From Actinacidiphila sp. DG2A-62 (GTDB taxonomy: Bacteria > Actinomycetota > Actinomycetes > Streptomycetales > Streptomycetaceae): 64,000 bases of DNA. Shown here piece by piece: positions 38,446 through 47,867 of this stretch. Position 1 is the stretch's first letter; the number at the start of each line of letters is the position of its first letter. Position numbers and translations under genes: made by a program. The notes below the pieces were generated by a model that saw only the letters and a program-made list of their open reading frames with translations, had not been told where the DNA came from and did no database searches. Location: assembly GCF_035825295.1 (NCBI RefSeq), contig NZ_JAYMGI010000002.1:124001-188000 (forward strand). The letters are read 5' to 3'.

Positions 38446-39684
38446 ATGGCAGGCAACTCGGAGCCGCTGTCGCCGCGGGCCAAGCTGGCCGTGACGGCGG
38501 GCAAGGCCGCGGCGGCGGTGTCGCGTGCGGCCGGCAAGGGAAGCGGATCGGTGATCGGCGGCAAGATCGCCCTCAGGTTCGACCCCGACCTGCTGGCGCG
38601 GCTCGCCCGGCACCTCGACGTGGTGCTGGTGTCGGCCACCAACGGCAAGACGACCACCACCCGGCTGATCGCCGAGGCGCTGCGGGCCGGCGGCCCGGTG
38701 GTCTCCAACGCGCTGGGCGCCAACATGCCGGCCGGCATCACCTCGGCCCTGGCCGGCGGCTCGGACGCCCGCTTCGGCGTGATCGAGGTCGACGAGAAGT
38801 ACCTCGCCGGCGTCGCCCGCGACGTGGCGCCCAAGGCCATCGCCCTGCTCAACCTCTCCCGCGACCAGCTCGACCGCGCCGCCGAGACCCGCATGCTGGC
38901 GGAGAAGTGGCGCGAGGGCCTGGCCGGCGTCGAGGCGATCGTCGTCGCCAACGCGGACGACCCGCTGATCGTCTGGGCGGCCTCCTCCAGCCCGACCGTG
39001 GTGTGGGTGGCGGCCGGTCAGGAGTGGAAGGACGACGCCTGGTCCTGCCCGTCCTGCGGCGGCGTGCTCCAGCGGCCGTCCGACGACTGGTTCTGCGCCG
39101 AGTGCGGCTTCCGCCGCCCCACCCCCACCTGGGCGCTGTCCGGCGACCACGTCATCGACCCGTACGGCGCCGCCTGGCCGATCCACCTGCAGCTGCCCGG
39201 CCGCGCCAACAAGTCCAACGCGGCGGTCTCCGCGGCGGTCGCGGCGTCCTTCGGCGTGGAGCCCAAGGTCGCCCTGGAGCGGATGTACAAGGTGCAGGCC
39301 GTGGCCGGGCGGTACGACGTGGTGTCGTACCAGGGCCGCGACCTGCGGCTGCTGCTGGCGAAGAACCCGGCGGGCTGGCTGGAGACGTTCTCGCTGATCG
39401 ACGGGCCGCCGGCGCCGGTGCTGCTGTCGGTGAACGCGCGCGGCGCCGACGGCACCGACACCTCCTGGCTGTGGGACGTGGACTACACCCGGCTGGCCGG
39501 TCACCCGATCCTGGTGATCGGCGACCGCAAGCTGGACCTGGCGGTCCGGCTGGAGGTGGCCGGCCTGCAGTTCATGGTCTGCGCCGGCCTGGAGGAGGCG
39601 GTCCGCTCGGCGCCGCCCGGCCGGATCGAGTCGATCGCCAACTACACCGCCTTCCAGGACCTGCGCCGCAAGGTCGGCAACTGA
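38446..39684 (+). CDS. murT: Lipid II isoglutaminyl synthase, MurT subunit
   Basis: MurT is the Mur-ligase-like subunit that amidates D-Glu of lipid II together with GatD. The ATP loop VSATNGKTTTTRLIAEAL is near residue 65. A zinc ribbon, CPSCGG and CAECGF, is inserted in the middle domain as in other MurT proteins. AGRYDVV and the terminal DUF1727 domain (SLIDGPPAPVLLSVNA) follow. ATG 38446 has GGAGGAAGTAGGA upstream. gatD starts 91 bases downstream. 412 residues is normal length. Confidence 0.95.
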   Translation: MAGNSEPLSPRAKLAVTAGKAAAAVSRAAGKGSGSVIGGKIALRFDPDLLARLARHLDVVLVSATNGKTTTTRLIAEALRAGGPVVSNALGANMPAGITSALAGGSDARFGVIEVDEKYLAGVARDVAPKAIALLNLSRDQLDRAAETRMLAEKWREGLAGVEAIVVANADDPLIVWAASSSPTVVWVAAGQEWKDDAWSCPSCGGVLQRPSDDWFCAECGFRRPTPTWALSGDHVIDPYGAAWPIHLQLPGRANKSNAAVSAAVAASFGVEPKVALERMYKVQAVAGRYDVVSYQGRDLRLLLAKNPAGWLETFSLIDGPPAPVLLSVNARGADGTDTSWLWDVDYTRLAGHPILVIGDRKLDLAVRLEVAGLQFMVCAGLEEAVRSAPPGRIESIANYTAFQDLRRKVGN

Positions 39685-39775
39685 ACCGGACCCGGCCGGA
39701 CCGAAGCGGACGGCCCGATCGCCCCGGCCCGACGGCCGGCCCGGACAGCGGCGGAAGCCGTGAGGAGAAGCACGC

Positions 39776-40504
39776 ATGAGTGAGTCCAGCCTGCGCCTGG
39801 TGTGGGTCTACCCCGACCTGCTGAGCACCTACGGCGACCAGGGCAACGCGCTGGTGGTGGAGCGGCGGGCGCTGCAGCGCCGGGTGCCGGTCTCGCGGGT
39901 CGACGTCCGCTCCGACCAGCAGATCCCGACCTCCGGGGACATCTACCTGATCGGCGGCGGCGAGGACCGGCCGCAGCGGCTCGCGGCCGAACGGCTGCGC
40001 CGCGACGGCGGGTTGAGCCGGGCGGTGGCCAACGGGGCGATCGTCTTCTCGGTCTGCGCCGGCTACCAGATCCTCGGCCACGAGTTCGTCAACGACCTCG
40101 GCCGGCCGGAGCCGGGCCTGGGCCTGCTGGACGTGGTGAGCGTGCGCGGCGAGGGCGAGCGCTGCGTGGGCGACGTGCTGGCCGACATCGACCCGCGGCT
40201 CGGCCTGCCGCCGCTGACCGGCTTCGAGAACCACCAGGGCGTCACCCACGTCGGCCCCGCCGCCCGGCCGTTCGCCCGGCTGCGCGTCGGCCGTGGCAAC
40301 GGCACCGGGGACGGCACCGAGGGCGCGTTCAACGACACGGTCTTCGGCACGTACATGCACGGCCCGGTGATGGCCCGCAACCCGCACATCGCCGACATGC
40401 TGATCAAGCTCGCGCTGGACGTCAACGCGCTGCCCCCGGTCGACGACCAGTGGTACGACGCGCTGCGCGCGGAGCGGATCGCGGCGGCGGCGCAGCCCTC
40501 CTGA
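39776..40504 (+). CDS. gatD: Lipid II isoglutaminyl synthase, GatD glutaminase subunit
   Basis: A 242-residue class I glutamine amidotransferase-like protein that supplies ammonia to MurT. It opens with LVWVYPDLLSTYGDQGNALV. The nucleophile is in FSVCAGYQILGHEF, and the catalytic His in FGTYMHGPVMARNP. GFENHQGVT is a family landmark. It lies directly downstream of murT and the two form the complex. Confidence 0.95.
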   Translation: MSESSLRLVWVYPDLLSTYGDQGNALVVERRALQRRVPVSRVDVRSDQQIPTSGDIYLIGGGEDRPQRLAAERLRRDGGLSRAVANGAIVFSVCAGYQILGHEFVNDLGRPEPGLGLLDVVSVRGEGERCVGDVLADIDPRLGLPPLTGFENHQGVTHVGPAARPFARLRVGRGNGTGDGTEGAFNDTVFGTYMHGPVMARNPHIADMLIKLALDVNALPPVDDQWYDALRAERIAAAAQPS

Positions 40505-40730
40505 CCCCCGCCGGCCGCCGCACGGGCCGGTGTTCCCACGGACCTGACGGACGTTCGGGGCGCGCGTGACCGGTGACGCTGCGTGCCCGTAGCCTGGAGT
40601 TCGGGTAATCGTCAGGTGTCCGCAGTCCGGTCGGCGTGGAGGCGTGGCAGGCGGGCTCGGTAAGCTGGCCGGGTTCCATCCGGACGACGGGGTCCGGCCG
40701 CCCGGTCGAGGTGCAGGAGTAGCGAGAGCA

Positions 40731-41756
40731 ATGCGTATTGGTGTGCTGACCAGCGGCGGCGACTGCCCCGGACTCAACGCCGTCATCCGGTCCGTGGTGC
40801 ACCGCGCCGTCGTGGACCACGGGGACGAGGTCATCGGCTTCCACGACGGGTGGAAGGGCCTGCTCGAGTGCGACTACCGCAAACTGGACCTCGACGCGGT
40901 GAGCGGCATCCTGGCCCGCGGCGGCACCATCCTCGGCTCCTCCCGGGTCCAGCCGGCGCATCTGCGCGGCGGCGTGGAGCAGGCCAGGGGGCACGTCGCC
41001 GACCTGGGCCTGGACGCGATCATCCCGATCGGCGGCGAGGGCACGCTCAAGGCGGCGCGGCTGCTGTCGGACGCCGGGCTGCCGATAGTCGGTGTGCCCA
41101 AGACGATCGACAACGACATCGCCTCGACCGACGTGACCTTCGGCTTCGACACCGCGGTGACGGTCGCCACCGAGGCGCTGGACCGGCTGAAGACCACCGC
41201 GGAGTCGCACCAGCGGGTGCTGATCGTGGAGGTCATGGGCAGGCACACCGGCTGGATCGCGCTGCACTCGGGCATGGCGGCCGGCGCGCACGCCATCGTG
41301 GTGCCGGAACGCCCCTTCGACATCGAGGAACTGACCTCGGTGGTCGGCAAGCGCTTCGAGGCGGGCAAGAAGTTCGCGATCGTCGTGGTCTCCGAGGGCG
41401 CCAAGCCGCGCGAGGGCACGATGGACTTCACCTCCGGCGAGACCGACGTGTACGGCCACGAGCGCTTCTCCGGCGTCGCCAACCAGCTGTCCGTGGAGCT
41501 GGAGGAGCGCCTGGGCAAGGAGGCCCGGCCGGTCATCCTCGGCCACGTCCAGCGCGGCGGCACCCCGACCGCGTATGACAGGGTGCTCGCCACCCGCTTC
41601 GGCTGGCACGCGGTCGAGGCGGTGCACGGCGGCCGTTTCGGCATGATGACCGCGCTGCGCGGCACCGACATCACGCTGGTGCCGCTGTCGGAGGCGGTGG
41701 AGCACCTGAAGACGGTGCCGGCCGAGCGCTACACCGAGGCCGAGTGCGTGCTCTGA
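40731..41756 (+). CDS. pfkA: 6-phosphofructokinase
   Basis: A 341-residue group A phosphofructokinase committing fructose 6-phosphate to glycolysis. MRIGVLTSGGDCPGLNAVIR is the ATP-binding start; the catalytic segment is VPKTIDND; MGRHTGWIAL binds substrate. The donor loop reads IGGEGTLKAA: Gly at the position that is Asp in pyrophosphate enzymes indicates ATP, while Lys in PKTIDND is shared with pyrophosphate-type enzymes. This mixed pattern is typical of actinobacterial ATP enzymes. The ATG follows an AGGAG-containing leader. Confidence 0.94.
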   Translation: MRIGVLTSGGDCPGLNAVIRSVVHRAVVDHGDEVIGFHDGWKGLLECDYRKLDLDAVSGILARGGTILGSSRVQPAHLRGGVEQARGHVADLGLDAIIPIGGEGTLKAARLLSDAGLPIVGVPKTIDNDIASTDVTFGFDTAVTVATEALDRLKTTAESHQRVLIVEVMGRHTGWIALHSGMAAGAHAIVVPERPFDIEELTSVVGKRFEAGKKFAIVVVSEGAKPREGTMDFTSGETDVYGHERFSGVANQLSVELEERLGKEARPVILGHVQRGGTPTAYDRVLATRFGWHAVEAVHGGRFGMMTALRGTDITLVPLSEAVEHLKTVPAERYTEAECVL

Positions 41757-41928
41757 CCGCCGTGGGCTGAGCCGGTCGCCGCTGCTCCGGCCGGCCGAGG
41801 CCCCGCCGCCCGAGGCCCCCGCCGCCCGCGGCCCGGGCGTCGCGCGAGCCGTGGGACCGCCCCCGCCGCAGGACCGGCGAGGCGGCGGTCCTACTCTGGT
41901 TCGGGCACGTCTGGTGAAGGAGCGGCAG

Positions 41929-42897
41929 ATGGAACACGGCGGACACGGCATGCCCGGCATGCCCATGGACCTGCCGCCCTTCACTCTCGGCCAGGGGCTG
42001 GCCTTCACCGGTGGCGACCCGTTCTTCCTGGTCGGCTGCGTGCTCGCGCTGGTGCTCTACGGCTGGGGGGTGCTGCGGCTGCGGCGGCGCGGCGACCGCT
42101 GGTCGCCCGGGCGCACCGTCGCCTTCACCGCCGGCGTGCTGACGGTCGCGGTGACGATGTGCACCCGGCTGAACGACTACGGCATGGTCCAGTTCAGCGT
42201 GCACATGGTGCAGCACATGATCATCAGCATGCTCTCCCCGATCCTGCTGCTGCTGGGCGCCCCGGTGACGCTGGCGCTGCGCGCGCTGCCGGCCGCGGGC
42301 GGCGGGCGCACCGGACCGCGCGAGCTGCTGGTGAAGGTGCTGCACAGCAGGTACCTGCGCGTGGTGACGCATCCGGCCTTCACCATCCCGCTGTTCATCG
42401 CGAGCCTGTACGGGCTGTACTTCACCCCGCTGTTCGACACGCTGATGGGCAGCCGGGCCGGGCACATCGCGATGATGGTGCACTTCCTGGCGGTGGGGCT
42501 GGTCTTCTTCTGGCCGATCATGGGCGTCGACCCGGGTCCGCACCGGCCGGGGTACGTGATGCGGATGCTGGAGCTGTTCGCCGGCATGCCGTTCCACGCG
42601 TTCTTCGGCATCGCGCTGATGATGGCGAGCGAGCCGATGGTCTCCACATTCAAGAACCCGCCGGCGTCGCTCGGCATCGACGCGCTGGGCGACCAGACCG
42701 CGGCGGGCGGCATCGCGTGGGCGTTCAGCGAGGTGCCGTCGGTGATCGTGCTGGTGGCGCTGCTCTTCCAGTGGTACACCTCCGAGCAGCGGCAGGCCCG
42801 CCGCAAGGACCGGGCGGCGGACCGCGACGGCGACGCGGAGCTGGTGGCGTACAACGCGTACCTGGCCTCCCTCCAGGCCCGCGGCGGCCGCGGCTGA
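41929..42897 (+). CDS. Cytochrome c oxidase assembly protein (CtaG/Caa3_CtaG type)
   Basis: A 322-residue membrane protein with seven hydrophobic segments and the family motifs FSVHMVQHMIISMLSPILLLLGAP and VHFLAVGLVFFWPIMGVDP. These proteins help insert copper into the CuB site of cytochrome oxidase. The N-terminus MEHGGHGMPGMPMD is rich in His and Met, which suits copper binding. GAAGGAG precedes ATG 41929. No other oxidase gene is nearby. Confidence 0.88.
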   Translation: MEHGGHGMPGMPMDLPPFTLGQGLAFTGGDPFFLVGCVLALVLYGWGVLRLRRRGDRWSPGRTVAFTAGVLTVAVTMCTRLNDYGMVQFSVHMVQHMIISMLSPILLLLGAPVTLALRALPAAGGGRTGPRELLVKVLHSRYLRVVTHPAFTIPLFIASLYGLYFTPLFDTLMGSRAGHIAMMVHFLAVGLVFFWPIMGVDPGPHRPGYVMRMLELFAGMPFHAFFGIALMMASEPMVSTFKNPPASLGIDALGDQTAAGGIAWAFSEVPSVIVLVALLFQWYTSEQRQARRKDRAADRDGDAELVAYNAYLASLQARGGRG

Positions 42898-43014
42898 CGC
42901 GGCGCCGGCCGCGGCCGGCGTGAGGGCCTGGTCACCGGGTCCGGCGGGGCACTACTCTGCCGGGACGCCCCGGGTCGCGGGGACCGGGCCGTGCCGCAGG
43001 AGGACTCAGCCGCC

Positions 43015-43725
43015 GTGTTCTACCGGTTGCTCAAGTACGTGTTCCTCGGGCCGCTGCTCAGGCTGCTGTTCCGGCCGCGCATCGAGGGCATGAAGAACAT
43101 CCCGGAGTCCGGCGCGGCGATCGTGGCGGGCAACCACCTGTCGTTCTCCGACCACTTCCTGATGCCGACCATCCTGCCGCGCCGCATCACCTTCCTGGCC
43201 AAGGCGGAGTACTTCACCGGGCCGGGCCTGAAGGGACGGCTGACCGCGGCCTTCTTCCGCGCCGTCGGCCAGATTCCGGTGGACCGCTCGGGCGGCAAGG
43301 CGTCGCAGTCGGCGATCGAGGCCGGGCTGGGCGTGCTGCGCCGCGGCGAGCTGCTCGGCATCTATCCCGAGGGCACCCGCTCGCACGACGGGCGGCTCTA
43401 CCGCGGCAGGACCGGTGTGGCCGTGATGGCGCTGCGGGCCGGTGTGCCGGTGATCCCGTGCGCGATGGTCGGCACGTTCGAGCTGCAGCCGCCGGGCCGG
43501 GTGGTGCCGCGCATCGGCCGGGTCACCATCCGCTTCGGCAGGCCGCTGGACTTCACCCGGTTCTCCGGCATGGACCAGCGGGCCGCGGTCCGCTCGGTGA
43601 CCGACGAGATCATGTACGAGATCATGGCCATGTCGGGACAGGAGTACGTCGACCGGTACGCCGGCGACGTGAAGGCCGAGCAGGCGCAGCCCGGCCCGGT
43701 CGCGCGGCTGCGGCGCAAGGGCTGA
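43015..43725 (+). CDS. plsC: 1-acyl-sn-glycerol-3-phosphate acyltransferase family protein
   Basis: A 236-residue PlsC-type acyltransferase for phosphatidic acid synthesis. The catalytic box is NHLSFSD (HX4D), the phosphate-binding box EGTRS, and VPVIPCAMVGTFE is block IV. GTG 43015 is preceded by AGGAGG at good spacing, which puts the start eight codons inside the longest open frame. Acyl and acceptor specificity is unknown; actinobacteria have several paralogs. Confidence 0.88.
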   Translation: MFYRLLKYVFLGPLLRLLFRPRIEGMKNIPESGAAIVAGNHLSFSDHFLMPTILPRRITFLAKAEYFTGPGLKGRLTAAFFRAVGQIPVDRSGGKASQSAIEAGLGVLRRGELLGIYPEGTRSHDGRLYRGRTGVAVMALRAGVPVIPCAMVGTFELQPPGRVVPRIGRVTIRFGRPLDFTRFSGMDQRAAVRSVTDEIMYEIMAMSGQEYVDRYAGDVKAEQAQPGPVARLRRKG

Positions 43726-43896
43726 GGGGCCGGCCGGCGGCGCCGGCTGACGGGCCGGCGGCAGCGGCTGGGCGGGGGCGACAGCGGCTGGGCGGGGGGC
43801 GGCAGGGGCCCGCGGCCGGGAATGGGCCCTCGGCGTAATCCGCGCTCGGCGAACCTTTCTGGTCGCGGCCCTGTCGCCGCCCATAGCGTCGGCGGC

Positions 43897-44942
43897 ATGA
43901 CAGGAACCGCGTTCGTGATCGGCGCTTCAGGACAGATCGGACGGCAGGCGGTGCGTGCGCTCGCCGCGGACGGATGGGCGGTGACGGCGGCCTCGCGCGG
44001 CGGCGGGACCGACCCCGACTGGCCGGAGGGTGTGCGCGCGGTGCGGGTGGACCGCGCCGACACCGCGGCCCTGCCCGCCGCGCTCGGCGACGGCTGCGAC
44101 GTGCTGCTGGACTGCGTGGCCTACGACGCGGGCCACGCCCGCCAGTTGCTCTCCCTCGCCGACCGGATCGGGTCGGCGGTGGTGGTCTCCAGCGCCGCGG
44201 TCTACGTGGACGAGCGGGGGCACGGCTTCGACACCCAGGACGATCCGGAGACGCAGCCGCGCTACCCGGTGCCGCTGCCCGAGACGCTCGGCACGGTCGC
44301 GCCGGGCCCGCAGACCTACGGCACCCGCAAGGTGGAGCTGGAACGCGAACTGCTCGCCGCCGGGGACCGGTTGCCGTCGACGCTGCTGCGGGCGAGCGCG
44401 ATCCACGGTCCTTTCAGCCCGCTGCCGCGCGAACTGTACTTCGTCAAGCGGGCGTTGGACGGCCGTCCGGTGCGGGTGCTGCCGTACTCCGGCGCCAGCC
44501 GCTTCCAGCCCGTGCACGTCGCGAACATCGCCGAGCTGGTGCGGCTGGCGGCGCGCAGGCCCGGTGCGCGGGTGCTGAACGCCGGCGACCCGGCGGCGCC
44601 GACCGTGGCCGAGATCGCCGCGGCGGTCGACGCGGTGCTGGGCGCGCGGTCCGAGCAGGTACTGGTGGAGGGTCCGCCGCCGGCCCGGGCGTCGGCGAGC
44701 ACCCGTGGGCGCTGCGGTATCCGATGGTGCTCGACATGTCCGCGGCCGAGCGGGAGTTGGGCTACCGGGCGGTGACGACGTACGAGCAGGCGCTGCCGGA
44801 CACGGTGGACCGGCTGCTGCGGGAGCGGGCGCACGAGCGGTGGCGCACCCTGTTCCCGAAGCTCGCCGGGCTCAGCGACGCGGGCGGCGGCTGGTTCGAC
44901 TACGCCGCGGAGGACGCCTGGCTGGCCACCCGGGCGGGCTGA
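43897..44942 (+). CDS. NAD-dependent epimerase/reductase-like protein, one-base frameshift
   Basis: About 348 residues once repaired, an extended SDR. The NAD loop is VIGASGQIGRQAVRAL, the catalytic YGTRK replaces YxxxK, and SRFQPVHVANIAELV is the nucleotide-sugar-type segment. The frame breaks in CCC at 44684-44686; adding one C joins EGPPPA to PGVGEHPWALRYPMVLDMSAAE. A CATAGCGT -10-like element ends about 10 bases before the ATG, and no ribosome binding site is visible, so the mRNA may be leaderless. Substrate unknown. Confidence 0.82.
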
Positions 44943-44987
44943 GCGGGGGCGCCGCCGCTCAGCCGCGCCGACGGGCGTCCCGACGGG

Positions 44988-46667
44988 TCAGGGCGCGGTC
45001 GGCGCGGGGGCGGCGTGCGGGCCGCAGACCACGTCGTGCGCGTCGAGCGTGCCGGTGAGCAGGTAGGCGTCCACGCGGTCGTTGACGCAGGGGTTGACCA
45101 GGTTGGTGACGCCGTGCGAGCCGGCGTGCCGCTCGGTGACCAGCCGTGATCCGGCGAGCCTGTGGTGGAGGGCGAGCGCGCCGGGGTAGGGGGTCGCGGC
45201 GTCGCGGGTGCTCTGGACGATGAGCACCGGTGGCAGGCCCGGGTGGCTGCGGACGTCGACGGGGGTGCGCTGCGGCACCGGCCAGGTGGCGCACGGCAGG
45301 TTCAGCCAGGCGTTGGGCCAGGTCATGAAGGGGTGGCTGGCGTTCAGCGTGGTGTTGTCGCGGTCCCAGGTGCGCCAGTCGGCCGGCCACCGCGCGTCGG
45401 TGCACTCCACGGCGGTGTACACGGCGCCGGCGTTCTCCGCGCTCGCCTCGCCCGCGGTGTCGGACGGGTCGGGGGCGGCGGCGTCCACCAGCGCCTGGGT
45501 GTCGCCCGCCGCGTAGCGGCTCCAGACCCGGGCGACCGCGGCCCACGCGGTGTCGTAGTAGGGCGCGTTCTGGAAGAAGCCGATGAGTTCGGCCGGTCCG
45601 ACGGCGCCGCCGATCGGGTGCGCCCCGGCCGCCGCGCGCAGCCGCTGCCACCTCGCCTGCACGGCGGGGACGGTGGCGCCGAGGTGGTAGACGCCGTCGT
45701 ACCGGGCGACCCAGGTCTCCCAGTCGGTCCAGCGGGTCTCGAACGCGACGTCCTGGTCCAGGTTGTCGCGGTACCAGATCCGGTCGGGGGACGGGTCGAC
45801 GACGCTGTCCACGACCATGCGTCGCAGGTGGGTGGGGAACAGGTCGGCGTAGACCGCGCCGAGGTAGGTGCCGTAGGACACGCCGAGGTAGGTGAGCCCG
45901 CGCTCGCCGAGTGCGGCCCGCAGGACGTCCAGGTCGCGGGCGGCGTTGGGGGTGGTCATCTGGGAGAGCACGGCGGCGCCGGTGCGGCGCAGGCATCCCG
46001 CCGCGTACGCGCGGGCGGCCCGGCGGTGCGCCTGCTTGTCGGCCTCGCCGCCCGGCACCGGGTCCGCCTTGGGCGTCCTGGCGAACTCCCGCGGGTCCTG
46101 ACAGGAGATCGGCGCGGAGTGACCCACGCCGCGCGGGTCGAACCCGACGAAGTCGTACGCCTTCGCGGTCTTCGTCCACAGCGCGGCGCCGGTGGTGCTG
46201 CGCACCGGGAAGCGCAGCCCGGAGCCGCCGGGACCACCGGGGTTGTACACCAGCGCGCCCTGGTGCTCCTCGGGCGTCCCGGTGCTGAGCGCGCGGTCGA
46301 CGGCGAGCTCGATGCTCGCGCCGAACGGCCGGGCGTAGTCGACCGGCACGGTCACCCGGCCGCACTGCACGGGCGCGGCGAGCCCCCAGCCCTCGGGACA
46401 CGCGGCCCAGTCGATGCCGCGGCGCGCGGCGTTCCTCGCGGCGATCACCACGCCGACGGACTCCGGGACGTCCACGGACTCCGGCACGCCCGCGGGCCCC
46501 GGGACTCCCGCGGACCCCGGGACTGTCGCGGGCCCCGGGGCTTCCACCGCGTCCGGCCGCGGCGGGGGCGCGATCCGCGCACCGGCCGCGGGCGCGGTGG
46601 TGAGCGCAGCGGCGAGCAGGACGCCGCCGGAGACGAGGACGATCGTGCGTCGCACGCTGTGGAACAC
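44988..46667 (-). CDS. Secreted S33-family tripeptidyl aminopeptidase-like hydrolase
   Basis: A 559-residue exported alpha/beta hydrolase. A basic N-terminus and hydrophobic segment (TIVLVSGGVLLAAALTTAPAAG) form the signal peptide. The nucleophile elbow is LGVSYGTYLGAVY; the Asp and His are in STRDAATPYPGA and HAGSHGVT within the Tap-like C-terminal domain. GALVYNPGGPGGSG is the oxyanion region. These enzymes trim tripeptides from secreted proteins. Residues 31-60 are a Val/Pro/Glu-rich linker with GVPGPAGVPES-type repeats. GTG 46667 is chosen because it opens just before the basic signal-peptide region. Confidence 0.9.
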   Translation of the reverse strand: MFHSVRRTIVLVSGGVLLAAALTTAPAAGARIAPPPRPDAVEAPGPATVPGSAGVPGPAGVPESVDVPESVGVVIAARNAARRGIDWAACPEGWGLAAPVQCGRVTVPVDYARPFGASIELAVDRALSTGTPEEHQGALVYNPGGPGGSGLRFPVRSTTGAALWTKTAKAYDFVGFDPRGVGHSAPISCQDPREFARTPKADPVPGGEADKQAHRRAARAYAAGCLRRTGAAVLSQMTTPNAARDLDVLRAALGERGLTYLGVSYGTYLGAVYADLFPTHLRRMVVDSVVDPSPDRIWYRDNLDQDVAFETRWTDWETWVARYDGVYHLGATVPAVQARWQRLRAAAGAHPIGGAVGPAELIGFFQNAPYYDTAWAAVARVWSRYAAGDTQALVDAAAPDPSDTAGEASAENAGAVYTAVECTDARWPADWRTWDRDNTTLNASHPFMTWPNAWLNLPCATWPVPQRTPVDVRSHPGLPPVLIVQSTRDAATPYPGALALHHRLAGSRLVTERHAGSHGVTNLVNPCVNDRVDAYLLTGTLDAHDVVCGPHAAPAPTAP

Positions 46668-46860
46668 CCCCTGGGAAGCCGCGCGGCGAGGCCGCGGCGG
46701 ACGACAGTGCCGAGGTGCCCATCCTTTCCCCTGCGGAGGCGCGGTGAACGGTCCGCGCGGGTGATTCCCCGTCACGTCGGGGTGACGGCCCCTCAGCGCC
46801 GGCAGCGCCGCGCGCCGTTCCTCCCCGGGCGCGCCCCTCCCCCGCGGGCGCGCTTCGGCG

Positions 46861-47166
46861 TCAGGCGCCCGGTGCGCCGTCGCGCCGGCCGCCGGCGGCC
46901 GGGTCGCGGTGCTCGGCGGCGATGCCGAACCGCCGGCGTTCGCCCGTGGCGGACGGCAGGCTCCCGACGGTGGAGACCGTGCTGATCACCTGCTCCTCGT
47001 CGGCCGCGTCGAGGTCGCGCAGTCGTTGCAGGTCAGCGGCGGAGACCAGGGCGACCAGGGGCTTGCCGTGCCGGGTCAGGACCACCTGCTCACCGCCGTA
47101 GACGACGCGGTTGATGAGGTCGGCGAGCTCGGCTCGCGCTTGTGTCACCGGGACGTCATGGGTCAT
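46861..47166 (-). CDS. Phd/YefM-family antitoxin-like protein without adjacent toxin
   Basis: A 101-residue protein with the Phd/YefM DNA-binding fold: VPVTQARAELADLINRVVYGGEQVVLTR, then KPLVALVSAADLQRL. The C-terminal part (about residues 60-101) is disordered and Arg/Gly-rich, where toxin-binding normally resides. No toxin ORF lies downstream; the next gene on this strand is the peptidase. Instead it is divergent from a clpP paralog with a shared TGTAC palindrome. It may act purely as a repressor. An ATG 12 bases upstream (47178) is also possible. Confidence 0.82.
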   Translation of the reverse strand: MTHDVPVTQARAELADLINRVVYGGEQVVLTRHGKPLVALVSAADLQRLRDLDAADEEQVISTVSTVGSLPSATGERRRFGIAAEHRDPAAGGRRDGAPGA

Positions 47167-47184
47167 GCTCCCCATCATAACGAG

Positions 47185-47201
47185 ATGTACGTCCTGTACA
47201 T
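47185..47201. promoter_or_regulatory. Perfect palindrome between antitoxin and clpP genes
   Basis: ATGTAC-GTCCT-GTACAT. It contains TGTACG and TGTACA, and TGTACA is the core recognised by YefM-type antitoxins. It lies 18 bases upstream of the antitoxin start and 24 upstream of the clpP start, so it could control both. The binding protein is inferred to be the antitoxin itself. Confidence 0.65.
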
Positions 47202-47225
47202 TTTGATCAGACGGAGGTGTGCGCG

Positions 47226-47861
47226 ATGATCCGACCGACAGCCCGCTACGTCCTGCCCGAGTTCACCGAGCGCAGCAGCAACGGCGTGCGGACCATGGAC
47301 CCGTACTCCAAGCTGCTGCAGGAGCGGATCGTCTTCCTCGGCACGCCGATCGACGACACCTCGGCGAACGACGTGATGGCGCAGCTCATCCACCTGGAGA
47401 GCGCCGCCCCCGAGCAGGACATCCACCTCTACGTGAACTCCCCCGGCGGATCGTTCTCGGCGATGACCGCGATCTACGACACGATGCAGTTCGTCACCTG
47501 CGACGTGGCGACGGTGTGCATCGGGCAGGCCGCCTCGGCGGCGGCGGTGCTGCTCGCCGCGGGGGCCGCGGGCAAGCGGATGATCACGCCGGGGGCGCGG
47601 GTGCTGATCCACCAGCCCTCGCTGTCCGAGGCGGTCCGGGGCGACACCTCGGACCTGGAGATCCAGGCCGCCGAAATGCTGCGCACCCGCGAGCAGTTGG
47701 AGACGCTGCTGAGCCGGCACACCGGCCAGGACGTGGAGCGGATCAGGACCGACATCGAGCGGGACAAGCTCTTCGACGCCGAAGCGGCCGTAGGCTACGG
47801 CCTGGTGGACCGGCTGACCACCAGCCGCAAGGGCAACACCGCCCCGTACGGCCTGCGGTGA
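47226..47861 (+). CDS. clpP: ATP-dependent Clp protease proteolytic subunit (ClpP paralog)
   Basis: A 211-residue ClpP. The catalytic Ser is in [13 protein letters not shown], His in [10 protein letters not shown], and Asp in [38 protein letters not shown] is the oxyanion and handle region. The start [25 protein letters not shown] resembles the ClpP2/ClpP4-like subunits of streptomycetes. ATG 47226 has GGAGG upstream. The usual clpP partner or clpX is not next to it; it is followed after 6 bases by a small helical protein gene, and divergent from a Phd-like gene. Confidence 0.93.
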   Translation: MIRPTARYVLPEFTERSSNGVRTMDPYSKLLQERIVFLGTPIDDTSANDVMAQLIHLESAAPEQDIHLYVNSPGGSFSAMTAIYDTMQFVTCDVATVCIGQAASAAAVLLAAGAAGKRMITPGARVLIHQPSLSEAVRGDTSDLEIQAAEMLRTREQLETLLSRHTGQDVERIRTDIERDKLFDAEAAVGYGLVDRLTTSRKGNTAPYGLR

Positions 47862-47867
47862 GCCCCG

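Noticed and set aside
46861-47861. Complete toxin-antitoxin system at the Phd-like gene
   Set aside because: No RelE/Doc-like toxin ORF exists on either side; the neighbours are a peptidase and clpP.
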